DNA from: Epithemia pelagica
Taxonomy: Eukaryota; Bacillariophyta; Bacillariophyceae; Surirellales; Surirellaceae
NCBI GenBank assembly: GCA_946965045.2
Contig: OX337228.1
Coordinates: 2,790,001 to 2,854,000, forward strand
DNA: 64,000 bases
Direction: 5' to 3'
In this document: positions 41,866-51,055 of the stretch, piece after piece
How positions within the stretch are numbered: position 1 is the first letter of the stretch
Layout of the letters: each line of letters begins with the position of its first letter
Made by a program: the position numbers and the translations under genes
The notes under the pieces: model-generated
Databases searched by the model: none
What the model saw: the letters and a program-made list of their open reading frames with translations, nothing else
Told to the model about the DNA's origin: nothing

Positions 41866-44046
41866 TTATTCGTTTGAGGACAAGACATTGAACCCTTTCC
41901 AAGATTTGTGATCGTTCATGCGGGGGTTCCCCTCTGGACTGTAGCCCAGTTTGACACGTAGATTGAAACCATCGATGTCGGGCTCCAAGATTCCAGCACA
42001 GAAGCACTTTAGAATGAGGGCCTTACTGCGCTGTCGTACCGATGCTTTGGATGTAATTCCCAAGACGGCTTTCGGAAAGCATTTGACGGTTTTGCCATCA
42101 GGACCAGGTGTACCGAATGCAAGCATCTCGTTCAAAAAGATATCATTATGCAACAACAACTTGGAGGGTGGTAGCTTGTCCGTAATGAACATAGAAAGAA
42201 GGTATTTCTTGAAGGTTTCAACATTAAGTGGTGCATCAAGCGGGGTGGAGATACGTGGTGTAGCGCAACGCCAGCAAGCACCACCGCATGAAGCATGCAA
42301 ATCACAAATAGACGACTTGTTTGGGTGTAGCATGAGTTGCTCAAGCGCAAAATGCACACATCGTCCATCATCAATACATAAAAGCGACATGACGCGACGG
42401 GCTCGTTCCCATTGGCGTTTGGATAAAGCCTCTTGAGATAGTAAGGCTGTTGTTCGTGCCGTGGTGTCGGTGGAATTGGCGTTGGCTTCGTTGGTGGTGG
42501 CGGCCTTGGAGGCTTCGTACTTTGGGATGATGAAAATGCGTGTAAGCATAGACACCATACTGTTTAACGATGCCAGGATCGTAAAGCGCGAAGTCTTGTA
42601 GGTTGCGGTGGGGCTTCGGCCACATCGACCAGAGCATTGTAAGAAATCTTCTGTGCTCTGTGGGAAACCATGGAACAAGACCTGGTCAACTTCATGACAG
42701 TCGATCCCCGAGCTGGTGGCACCGGCAGTTGCAAAGTAGCCAACAGGGTCGAAGCGTAGAGTACGGCCCGTCGTAGGACACTGCTCAACAAGAGGTTTCC
42801 CGACGAAAAGATCCGTGTTATGAAACTTCTGTTCACGGTACATGTTACCGTGAACCAACACAAGATCTTTCTCAATCCGCTTGATATTCAACTCGTTGCG
42901 GCACTTGCCGTAAAGGTTGATTATTGCTTTACGAGAATTGGAATAGACCATGAGCTTCCGGCCATGTGCTGTCCGACTCGTTTTGATTAGTTCACGCTTG
43001 ATGTGACGAAGTGGAGAATCTTGAAACACGAAGCTGATAAATATATTGCGTCGGTCGACACCGGAGTGGTGGTGAGGCCACATGAAATCACTTGTTTTGT
43101 CGAACGTTAGGCCAGTGAGCAACTCAACATCGCTCACCATCTCTTCGGAGGCTGTGGCCGTCATGAATAGAATAGGAATGGGAATTGTTGTGTTTCGTTT
43201 TGCCATGTTGAATAGAATCTCTTTGAGATCACCGAACTCCTGGCGAAATTCCAACCCGTGCGATGCATACAAATGGCACTCGTCTACCGCAATGAAACGT
43301 ATGGAGCCGCGGCGGAAACATGTCTGGAGGGTTTGTTGCCATGATGTATCTTTCGTAAGCTTCTGAGGAGACGTAAATAATGAAACTCTGATACGCGAGT
43401 CACTTGACAATGACTCCAATTTGCTCCGAAGGAAATCGTTGATTGTTTTGGAACGTAGTACGTCCAGATTGAACACTTTCAGATGCCGGTCAAGACCTTG
43501 GCTGGATGAAAGAGTGACGAGCTTTGATGTTTGGTCTGCTGATAGACTCAATAGGGGGACGATGGTTATCGTGATGCCCCCAGTAAGGAAACCACAGACA
43601 TCGCGGACAGCCGACTTTCCACCACCCGTAGAGCGTACAAGCAGCATGGGACGGAGGGGAACAGAGGGGAGGGGATGCACATGCCGGTGGAGAAGCTGTT
43701 CACATGCACCGACCTGCCATGGACGAGCTGTCTTGCCATGCCAACCATGGAAAGCAGAGTTGATGGCCTCTTGTAGCGTCGACGGGTTGGAAGCGTTGGT
43801 TTCCAGGCCAGGAAGGTCCGTGGGGTGGGTAGGGATAGGGTCGACAACTCGGGTCGGGTTGGGCTGGTGCATAATGGTGTCGGATGGATGGTTTTCATTC
43901 GGGTTGTTGTTGCTTCCCATTGCACTGTCTTGGTACTGAGATCTAAATGGAAGCAGCGGGTCGGAACGGTTGGTTTCCACGCCAGGATGGTCCCTTGGGT
44001 TGGTATGGACAAGGTCGACAACTCTGGTCGGATGGGGAGGGGCCAT
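41866..44046 (-). CDS. Transposon-encoded RecQ-like SF2 helicase
   Basis: Intronless, 726 residues from ATG 44046; the open frame continues into the TIR to 44190. The helicase motifs appear in order: Q-type ARPWQVGACEQLL, I LVRSTGGGKSAV, Ia TIVPLLSLSADQT, II FIAVDECHLYASHG, III PILFMTATAS, IV KLMVYSNSRKAI, V GYFATAGATSSGIDCHEVDQ and VI QCSGRCGR. The DECH box and QxxGRxGR place it near RecQ. After the core a Cys cluster (CDLHASCGGACWRC) may bind zinc. The first 90 residues carry two imperfect copies of a Pro-rich unit beginning PTRVVD and ending ETNxS. It probably unwinds transposon ends or intermediates; a capture from a host RecQ gene is possible. Confidence 0.85.
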   Translation of the reverse strand: MAPPHPTRVVDLVHTNPRDHPGVETNRSDPLLPFRSQYQDSAMGSNNNPNENHPSDTIMHQPNPTRVVDPIPTHPTDLPGLETNASNPSTLQEAINSAFHGWHGKTARPWQVGACEQLLHRHVHPLPSVPLRPMLLVRSTGGGKSAVRDVCGFLTGGITITIVPLLSLSADQTSKLVTLSSSQGLDRHLKVFNLDVLRSKTINDFLRSKLESLSSDSRIRVSLFTSPQKLTKDTSWQQTLQTCFRRGSIRFIAVDECHLYASHGLEFRQEFGDLKEILFNMAKRNTTIPIPILFMTATASEEMVSDVELLTGLTFDKTSDFMWPHHHSGVDRRNIFISFVFQDSPLRHIKRELIKTSRTAHGRKLMVYSNSRKAIINLYGKCRNELNIKRIEKDLVLVHGNMYREQKFHNTDLFVGKPLVEQCPTTGRTLRFDPVGYFATAGATSSGIDCHEVDQVLFHGFPQSTEDFLQCSGRCGRSPTATYKTSRFTILASLNSMVSMLTRIFIIPKYEASKAATTNEANANSTDTTARTTALLSQEALSKRQWERARRVMSLLCIDDGRCVHFALEQLMLHPNKSSICDLHASCGGACWRCATPRISTPLDAPLNVETFKKYLLSMFITDKLPPSKLLLHNDIFLNEMLAFGTPGPDGKTVKCFPKAVLGITSKASVRQRSKALILKCFCAGILEPDIDGFNLRVKLGYSPEGNPRMNDHKSWKGFNVLSSNE

Positions 44047-44104
44047 GGGTGATGTTACAACCACAACAAGATGGGTCTCGTAGTGATTGCGTTGTTGTTG
44101 TTGT

Positions 44105-44218
44105 GAGTTTTTGTCAAAGACGGAAAATCGCCGATTTTGAGGATCGCGCCTTGGGGGTGAGTATGAGAATTCACCCTGAATCACGATCAACCAGGACTCA
44201 CCCTTCCGCTAGGGGGTA
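44105..44218 (-). repeat. Right terminal inverted repeat
   Basis: Read on the minus strand it begins TACCCCCTAGCGG and matches the left end over 27 bp and in two inner blocks, ending with CTTTGACAAAAACTC. It directly precedes the helicase start region. Confidence 0.9.
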
Positions 44219-44228
44219 GGTCTTCTGG
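44219..44228. repeat. Right target-site duplication (GGTCTTCTGG)
   Basis: Perfect repeat of the ten bases left of the element. Confidence 0.9.
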
Positions 44229-44415
44229 ATTTTGTGTCGAAGCCGCCAGCATTTGCCCTCTGTAGCTTGTAGGAGTAGCTTGTGTTCTCATCGTCAAGAC
44301 CTCTTGTCAAGAAGTCAAAGTCTCCTGGTAGACACCAACAACAAGCAAAGGACACCTTTCAAGCGTTGCCTTGTGAAGAACGAAAAAGAAGAAGGAGACA
44401 AGGACCACCAGCACC

Positions 44416-46325
44416 ATGTTGCGACGATTGGTATGGGCCATCGTGCTGTTGTGGATATCCAGGACGCTGGGTCAAGAATGCGATCCAGAAACGGGTGTGT
44501 GTGACAAGCATGAGCGATGTTCGGCCTGGAAAGAAGAAGGAGAATGTGTTCAAAATCGTGCCTACATGTTGCAACATTGTCCTGTCGCCTGTGGTGGCAA
44601 TGTCAATGACCATCGACGAGGGCCGGATGACGAGGAAGAGGATGACGACGATTGCCAAGATGAACATGAACGATGCTCCGTTTGGGCAGGTTTAGGAGAA
44701 TGTGAAGCAAATCCGGATGACATGCTCAAACATTGTGCGAAATCCTGTGACGCCTGCGGCATGAATCGGGACGAGGAAGAGGAAGAAAATGTCGACAATG
44801 AATACGACGAAGAGGAGGAAATCGAATGCGAGGATACTGACCGTCGTTGTAGTTCATGGGCCAAGAGTGGAGAATGCAAAGCCAATCCCAACTACATGCA
44901 TTCCAATTGTGCCAAGAGTTGCGGAACTTGTGGGAAACCTCGGAGGAAACCTGCACAGGAAGAAGTTCCAGTAGATCATTCCGAAGCCTATGGACGCAAT
45001 TTGATGGACCGGTCCAAAAAGTTTGGAGAAGAACAAAAGGCGGAAGGAGCCGAGAGGACTGCGATTTTGGACCGGATCGAAAGTACCATTCAATACATTG
45101 CAAGCGAACAAGTCACTGAATTGCCCGTCAATATCCGCCGAGAGTGTAAGAATCGTCATGAACTTTGCACCTTTTGGCAAGTCATTGGTGAATGCGAAAA
45201 GAATCAGGCCTATATGCAAACCAATTGTGCAGCAGCTTGTCAATCATGTGAAATGATTGATCATGCCAAACGCTGTCCCATCGATCCGGACGCTGTGCCT
45301 GCACTCTTGCCGGGCAGTCTCAACCAAATGTTTCAGCGTGTTATACGTAATGCACCTGGTAATCAAACGACCCTCGACGAACAGGTACAACGCGCCTTGC
45401 AGGAATCGGGAACCCCCATTTATACAGTCCAGGTCCATTCTAGACCATCCATTGAACCTGTCACCGATGTTAGTATTGTACAAGACAGGTCCTTGCCCCC
45501 CTGGGTCATTACCTTTGACAACTTTTTGACAGACGAGGAATGTGATGCCCTCATTCAGTTGGGATACAAGTACGAGTACAAACGATCCGAGGATGTCGGA
45601 CCCATGAAATTTGATGGTTCCTTTGATTCCGTCCAACAGAACAGCCGAACCTCGGAAAATGCCTGGTGTTCGGATCGGGAGGGCTGTCGGGCGGAGGAAG
45701 TACCACAACGAGTGCATAAACGCATGGCGGCCGTGATGGATATCCCACCCGAAAATTCTGAAGATTTGCAGGTACGTAGTAGCAACTCAATTGTGACTTG
45801 TCTCTTGAAACAACAGATGGAGACCCACATGTCTCACCGACTGTTTTGTGTTCTTGACAACAGATTTTAAAGTATGAAGAGGTAAGGCATCTCGAGCTAA
45901 ATGGTTCAACAATGGGTTTCGGGTGACGTCTCTGACTTTATGTTTGTCTTTTTACGCGTTTAATGAATGTTGTGTTTTGCTTGCTTACTGTGTCGGTCCA
46001 TTAGGGTCAGTTTTATAAGACTCACCATGATTATATTCCCCATCAAAAAGATCGGCAATGCGGTCCTCGGGTGCTTACCTTTTTCTTGTACTTGAATGAT
46101 GTGGAAGAAGGTGGTGGAACTAATTTTCCCAACCTGGATCTCACCATTCAACCCAAAAAGGGCCGGGCTCTTTTGTGGCCGTCCGTCTTGGATGCCGAAC
46201 CCTTGCAGAAGGATGGAAGAACCCTTCATCAAGCCTTGCCCGTCATTCGGGGGACCAAATTTGCTGCCAATGGATGGATTCACATGCACGATTACATTGG
46301 GGCACAACAGCGAGGATGCACCTAG
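44416..46325 (+). CDS. Prolyl 4-hydroxylase with four ShKT domains
   Basis: Three exons, 44416-45771, 45864-45881 and 46005-46325, give 564 residues. The middle exon is an 18-nt microexon (ILKYEE) that connects EDLQ to GQFYKTHHDYIPHQKD. The start MLRRLVWAIVLLWISRTLG is a signal peptide. Four ShKT modules follow, each with six Cys, for example CSAWKEEGECVQNRAYMLQH, CSVWAGLGECEANPDDMLKH, CSSWAKSGECKANPNYMHSN and CTFWQVIGECEKNQAYMQTN, separated by acidic linkers. The C-terminal 2-oxoglutarate/Fe(II) dioxygenase has the HxD pair in THHDY and the distal His and Lys in LHQALPVIRGTKFAANG. It likely hydroxylates prolines of secreted proteins in the ER. The transposon's right target duplication ends 187 bp before the start codon. 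Confidence 0.92.
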
Positions 46326-46512
46326 TAGGACATGCATAGACGTAAAATGCATTAGATTATGGAAATTTCTTCATACTCCACTACGCCTAGGTGATGGGAA
46401 CTCACAAGTAGCCATTGCTTACTATTACATACAAAAATTCTTCATTTGTGATCCACCCACGATATTTACAATTGGGGGCTCCAGTAAAGCATGCCCATTC
46501 AGGGATGGAGTG
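46326..46512. other. Convergent spacer, no gene seen
   Basis: 187 bp between the stops of the P4H and F-box genes, with no recognisable element. Confidence 0.4.
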
Positions 46513-48330
46513 CTAGGGGGGAGGAACGTCGTCCTGGTGGTATGAATAGCCGCGACGATCACGATGGTGGTTCCCCGTGCCGCCGCCATGTTCCGTGGGG
46601 TCCAATCCATAGGCACCCATACGCCGCATCGCTTCTTGCCAGGTCTGCTCAAAGAGTTGCGTCGCATTCGGACCCTGAGGTAACGTTGTGGCTCCCATAT
46701 TGAACAAGAGAGCTTCTCGCCATTGCCACTGCCTTGTGACGGATAAGGATTCATCCTCCAACAAGTCACGTTTTCGCCAGGTTCTACATCGCTCGTCATC
46801 TTGTTCCGAGGCTGCCTTTGGTTGGCTGGTTCCGCGTTGTTGCTCCATGCGATGGAGACCATTGTTGTTTTCTGGATGGAGAATTGTCGTTGTTGTCGAT
46901 TGACCAACATTCCGAGAGGGTATACAATCGGAATCCTGGTACCTTGTAAGAGTTCCACGTTCTTGCATGGGACCAGGATATGAATCCAACGTTTCTAAAC
47001 TGTCATTGCTTGACAATGGTTCCCCACAGGGCGTTGTGATCGTCGTTGTCGTCTTGTCTTGTTTGGGAGGCAAGGCAAAGGAGGCAAAGACACCCCAACA
47101 ATTTTCCATGAGAAATCCCCAATTGCCCGTGGGAGATCTATGGACAAGATACACGGGTAATTCCCGTCCTCCTACAGTCAATCGTACATAGGCACCGACA
47201 GTCTTGGCGGGCAAATCCAATGGATGCTTGACAAATCTCCACGTGACTGGTAAATCCTCCCAGAATTCATTGCTGTTGTTGGTAGACGATGGATCGGCAA
47301 ACGGAGGACCCAATCGTATCAACGGTCCTCCCTTCGGTTCGTCATTGTTGTCGTGTGTTGTTTCCTTCGTCGTCATGATTTGTTGCACTGAACCATTGGG
47401 TAAAAAGACCATTTTCCGCGGTGCCTTGCCCGCATGCCAGGGATCCATGGCCGTCCAAGCAGGTCCAGCCGCTTGTTTGCATCGAAATTCCCAAATGGTC
47501 GAGTGTCCATGAATGGGATCGTACACCAATTCCTCCCAGTGAATCAAATGTCGCAATCGAGCATCTCGACACGAGGCTTGGTAGGCCCTCAAGGCCGAAG
47601 TAGTATTGCCATTATGGGTGCTTGGTGGTGTCGATAAACTGGGTCGATCCGGAGTCATGGAAGAGCTGTTGTGAATTGCAGATTTCGTCTTGGGAATGGT
47701 TGTAGGATTGTTGGAGACTGTCCCACTGCCTTTTGGTCTACCAAATGCCGCGTCGTCGTTGTCGTCGTCGATTCCCATGCTGGCATTGACCAGAGATGGA
47801 GGGACCAGACCTTGTTTGCGGTGCCACAATCGTTGACAATGGGCGGTCCAGCCAGCAGTGTTGGTGGACAAGACAGTGTTCCATTTGTGACAAACCAACC
47901 GAGCCTGTTTGAGAGATCCCACGTTCAAATAGGTCCCAATCGCAGCCAGGAGTTCATCCGGCAACGACAAGATTCCAGGACAATCGTCTTGGCAAGACGA
48001 CGACGAAGAAGAAGAAGACGAAGACTGGGAAGCGTCCATGGACTGGATGGTGTTGGCAGCAGCATGCGAGCAGTCTTTTGGGGACGGTCCATGGAGGGAG
48101 TGACTTGTCGTCGATTTTGGAAGGCACCACCATTCTGTGGTGGTGGCGGAGGCAGGTTCACCGGGACAGTGTGTGGTACGAGTTTTCGAGTCCTGGTTCG
48201 GCACGCCGTAAATGGCATCCTTCTTCGTTGGCACACCATCGCTCGGCAAGAGTCGACGCTTTTTCGGCACGGGATGTGCCGCTGCTGCTTCTACAGTGGT
48301 AGTTTGCCAACCATGTTTGCTATTCGCCAT
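46513..48330 (-). CDS. F-box protein with a diatom-type C-terminal domain
   Basis: Single exon of 605 residues. After a low-complexity, poly-Ser start comes an F-box (about residues 119-165): ILSLPDELLAAIGTYLNVGS, KQARLVCHKWNTVLS and WTAHCQRLW. A second conserved region has ARLRHLIHWEELVYDP, TWRFVKHPLDLPAKTVGAYV and GNWGFLMENCWGVFASF. The C-terminus is Gly/His-rich. F-box proteins recruit targets to SCF ubiquitin ligases; the target domain here is not one I can name. The gene is convergent with P4H and starts near the ambiguous region before the next gene. Confidence 0.75.
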   Translation of the reverse strand: MANSKHGWQTTTVEAAAAHPVPKKRRLLPSDGVPTKKDAIYGVPNQDSKTRTTHCPGEPASATTTEWWCLPKSTTSHSLHGPSPKDCSHAAANTIQSMDASQSSSSSSSSSSCQDDCPGILSLPDELLAAIGTYLNVGSLKQARLVCHKWNTVLSTNTAGWTAHCQRLWHRKQGLVPPSLVNASMGIDDDNDDAAFGRPKGSGTVSNNPTTIPKTKSAIHNSSSMTPDRPSLSTPPSTHNGNTTSALRAYQASCRDARLRHLIHWEELVYDPIHGHSTIWEFRCKQAAGPAWTAMDPWHAGKAPRKMVFLPNGSVQQIMTTKETTHDNNDEPKGGPLIRLGPPFADPSSTNNSNEFWEDLPVTWRFVKHPLDLPAKTVGAYVRLTVGGRELPVYLVHRSPTGNWGFLMENCWGVFASFALPPKQDKTTTTITTPCGEPLSSNDSLETLDSYPGPMQERGTLTRYQDSDCIPSRNVGQSTTTTILHPENNNGLHRMEQQRGTSQPKAASEQDDERCRTWRKRDLLEDESLSVTRQWQWREALLFNMGATTLPQGPNATQLFEQTWQEAMRRMGAYGLDPTEHGGGTGNHHRDRRGYSYHQDDVPPP

Positions 48331-49118
48331 GATGATGATGATGATACAACTGTTGCGTCGTTGTGTTTCGTTCTGTCAAAAAAGTGAATTTCCGTCCGGT
48401 GTGAGAAGGTGCCCACACACAAGAGTTTCCAAAACTGAAATTTATGTGTTTTCAAACTCAAAAGAGTGATGGTTTGCAGTAGTTGCAGAACACGATGGCG
48501 CGGCAAAACCGGTTTCGTTTTCTTTCTGGTTCACTGGATGAGACCCGACAGATTCGTGGGAGAGGTACATCCCCTCCTACACAAGAATGGAGAAGACAGA
48601 CCATCCTTCCAACCCATTCGCGGTGATGGCAATGAATACGAAACGCAACGACCCCCCAACGAGAGGTAGGTAGGTTGGAAGGTTCGAGTCGTCTTCGATG
48701 TCCATCTTCGATACTCCAAGTCGTGTGTGGGTTGCTTTGATTCTCCCTTCCAACGTGAAAGGAGTTGAGAACCATCGCGTATCTCTCACGCAGCCAAATT
48801 CGTGGATGATGGGAGTGGACGTGGGTACAATCCAGTCTATACTCCAAAATCCGTTCGGAAGCACGAGCGGCGCGTTGCTTCCGAATGCACGCACGCGTGA
48901 CACGACGGTCGGCTCGCCAAGTCCAAAAACAGCGACCAGGGGAACACGAACAAGATCCAAAACGCTCCATCCAAGATCATACGCCATGAACACCAGCAAC
49001 CTCCACGCCGTATTTGCCGGAAGCCGGAACAGGAACAGCAAAGAGACGTGGAACCTCTACGGCAATTGACTGACTCTGTCTTGTTCGGACTGCTGTTTTT
49101 TGTTCCTCTCTCTGGAGC
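48331..49118. other. Ambiguous stretch before the unknown gene
   Basis: Several frames on both strands are open for 100-170 codons here, and none has family character. One plus-strand candidate starts at ATG 48495 (MARQNRFRFLSGSLDE) and stops after 43 codons; it could be a first exon of the following gene, since GT donors occur inside it, but I could not find a matching acceptor with confidence. The promoter of the F-box gene must also lie here. Confidence 0.35.
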
Positions 49119-50587
49119 ATGGAAATTGGTCGACGGGCCCTCGAGTGTCGAGCCGACCATGACTACGAGGACGAAACATGTGAGACTAGGAGCACCAACC
49201 TCGTCTGGCAAGACCCTTTGGACGACCATCCTACTGGAGCAACCACGAGGTGTCGTCATTCGTATGGACCACACGATCAACAACCTCTGCCACTCCTACC
49301 ACAAGCAGTCCTGGCGGCATGGCAGCAACTGGGTGCGTGGTTGGAGGAGACGCATCAATTTCTTGACGAACTGGACCAGCAGCAAGAGCACGAGGGGATG
49401 GTGACGTCGGCCATTCTACGGGTCCGTCACGACCTGGCGGCCGCCGTGGGATCTGTGGCAGACGAACTGGAACAACAAAGTCTCGAGGAACGACGTGCCT
49501 GGGCGCAAGCCTGTGCCACCCATGTACAAACCCTGTTGGACGATCTGAATGCCATTCAACAACAACAGCAGCAACAACAACAACAACTCGAACTTGGAGA
49601 ACTGACCGCTCATCAGGGGTGTTGGGACGACGGCAAAACAAATGTTGGGGACGATCCTACTGGTCGGACGTCTCTTGTCGCACACTCGCGACAACGAACC
49701 GTCGTGAACAAACAGGAATTCATGGCCTTTTTTCGGACAACGTCTCAGTTTCTCCGAGATGTCGAGGCATCTCTATTGCTCCTGGATCCAGACACGGCAC
49801 AGGAACTTGCCGAGGCATCCTTGGTAGTGGCCCAACTGACGGTCGAATCCCTCCAATCCCTTTATTCCCAAGTGACACCCAACAGGCAGGCTCTCACTGC
49901 ACCCTCCTCTTTGTCCTTCCAACAACAACGACGACGACATGCAACACAACCAGAACATTTGTCGATTGAAATTCTGCCAGACGACCTGCCGAAGGATTCC
50001 AGACACACCCTCGAGACAGCGAGCCCACGAGACAAGGAGCTCCACAAACAACCGAGCCGCGTGTCCCACAAACGTGGCCGCATGCGAGTTTTGTGGCCAC
50101 CACTGGGACCTACCGTTCTGGACTGTCTCTTGTGGACACAGAACCAAGCATTTCAAAGGCCTCTGGTATCGCTGGCCGTGGCATGTACCCTCTGGCCATG
50201 GGCCCTGGTCACCGTTTTGGTTGCCACTCCCTTGGTGGTATGGGATGCCATTCTTCAAGCCACGTACCAGTATTTGGATGACACGACGCTTGTCGTGGGG
50301 GATTGGAACGAGGTGCCGCACAGTTGTATCACACGGGACGATTGGCCAGTCTCACGGCCAAACTAACGGGTCGGTCGGCGTGGTACATTGTCCAACAGCA
50401 AGTCGACCGACACGGAGGACTGGGAGGAATGGCCCATTGCTGTACCGAGTGGGTTGTGGATCGAGTCACGCATCCGGTGGAAACACTCCACGATACCTGG
50501 CATGGCATGTGGGGAGTGGCCCATTGGATCCAATGTCGCGTCGAAGAAGTGGTGGTACATCGCAAAGAAGAGGAGCTGTACTTGTAG
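49119..50587 (+). CDS. Unknown protein with two possible membrane helices; frame break near 50300
   Basis: The main frame 49119-50366 gives 415 residues: Gln/Glu-rich helical region (AWQQLGAWLEETHQFLDELD, a poly-Gln run, RRAWAQACATHVQTLLDDLN), then PLVSLAVACTLWPWALVTVL and ATPLVVWDAILQATYQYLDD, which look membrane-embedded. At a run of five G near 50296-50301 the protein-like character jumps to the next frame, where it continues as ERGAAQLYHTGRLASLTAKL, RSAWYIVQQQVDRHGG and TEWVVDRVTHPVETLHDTWH until a stop at 50587. One more base in the G run would join the two into a protein of about 490 residues. It may be an assembly error or a real disruption. The 5' end is uncertain. No family is recognised. 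Confidence 0.5.
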
Positions 50588-51055
50588 CAGTACCTACGTA
50601 GGAGTACATAATTTGTTTTGCGCTCGATACATAGATTGGTGAGACTCGTATGGACTACGGACCAAGTAACTGAGCATCATTCCTAGGATTGTGTGGAAAT
50701 TTGGATCATCGATCCTGTGCTATCTAATGCGGGATCACCTCGAGCACTACTGGTACAATAGCTCTCTTTAAGTGACGATAGCGTTTCCATTCACTGACCA
50801 CACCGACGGACAGACGACAGACCACGAACCAAAGATCCACGAGGCATGGGGATTGATTCATTCGTTTGATGTGTTGGACAAGCCACCACAGTCTTGATGG
50901 GAGACATATCGTTGAATTCGACCATCAAGTGAGAACTGCAGGGAACCACCAATCTGCTCTCTCCCCTACCTGAAGTAACCTCACCAATATTCACAGGCCA
51001 TAATTAAGGAACTTTCAGTGTTCGCGACAACCCGAGACCCAATACCCAATCAAGC
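50588..51055. other. Spacer before HflX, no gene seen
   Basis: 468 bp between two plus-strand genes. It begins with a palindrome CCTACGTAGG followed by AGTACAT, related to the AGGAGTA motif cluster near 27600. No frame of interest. Confidence 0.4.

Larger units (their letters stand above)
36345..44218. mobile_element. 7.9-kb two-gene DNA transposon with degenerate TIRs
   Basis: Both ends start with TACCCCCTAGCGG and continue identically for 27 bp; further inside the ends share ACTCACCCCCAAGGCGCGA and CTTTGACAAAAACTC with diverged sequence between. The element is bounded by a perfect 10-bp direct repeat (GGTCTTCTGG). It carries two convergent single-exon genes whose stops are 26 bp apart: a very large protein on the plus strand and a RecQ-like helicase on the minus strand. 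Long TIRs and a 10-bp duplication recall Mutator-type elements, but the large protein does not show a recognisable MULE domain. Both frames are intact, which suggests recent insertion. Placement: in the interval between the divergent starts of the YbjN gene and the P4H gene. Confidence 0.92.

Noticed and set aside
43421-43939. Plus-strand frame of 172 codons opposite the helicase
   Set aside because: Shadow of the helicase motifs I and Ia.
48577-49041. Minus-strand frame of 154 codons before the unknown gene
   Set aside because: Several overlapping frames are open here; no start context, family pattern or conserved motif singles this one out.
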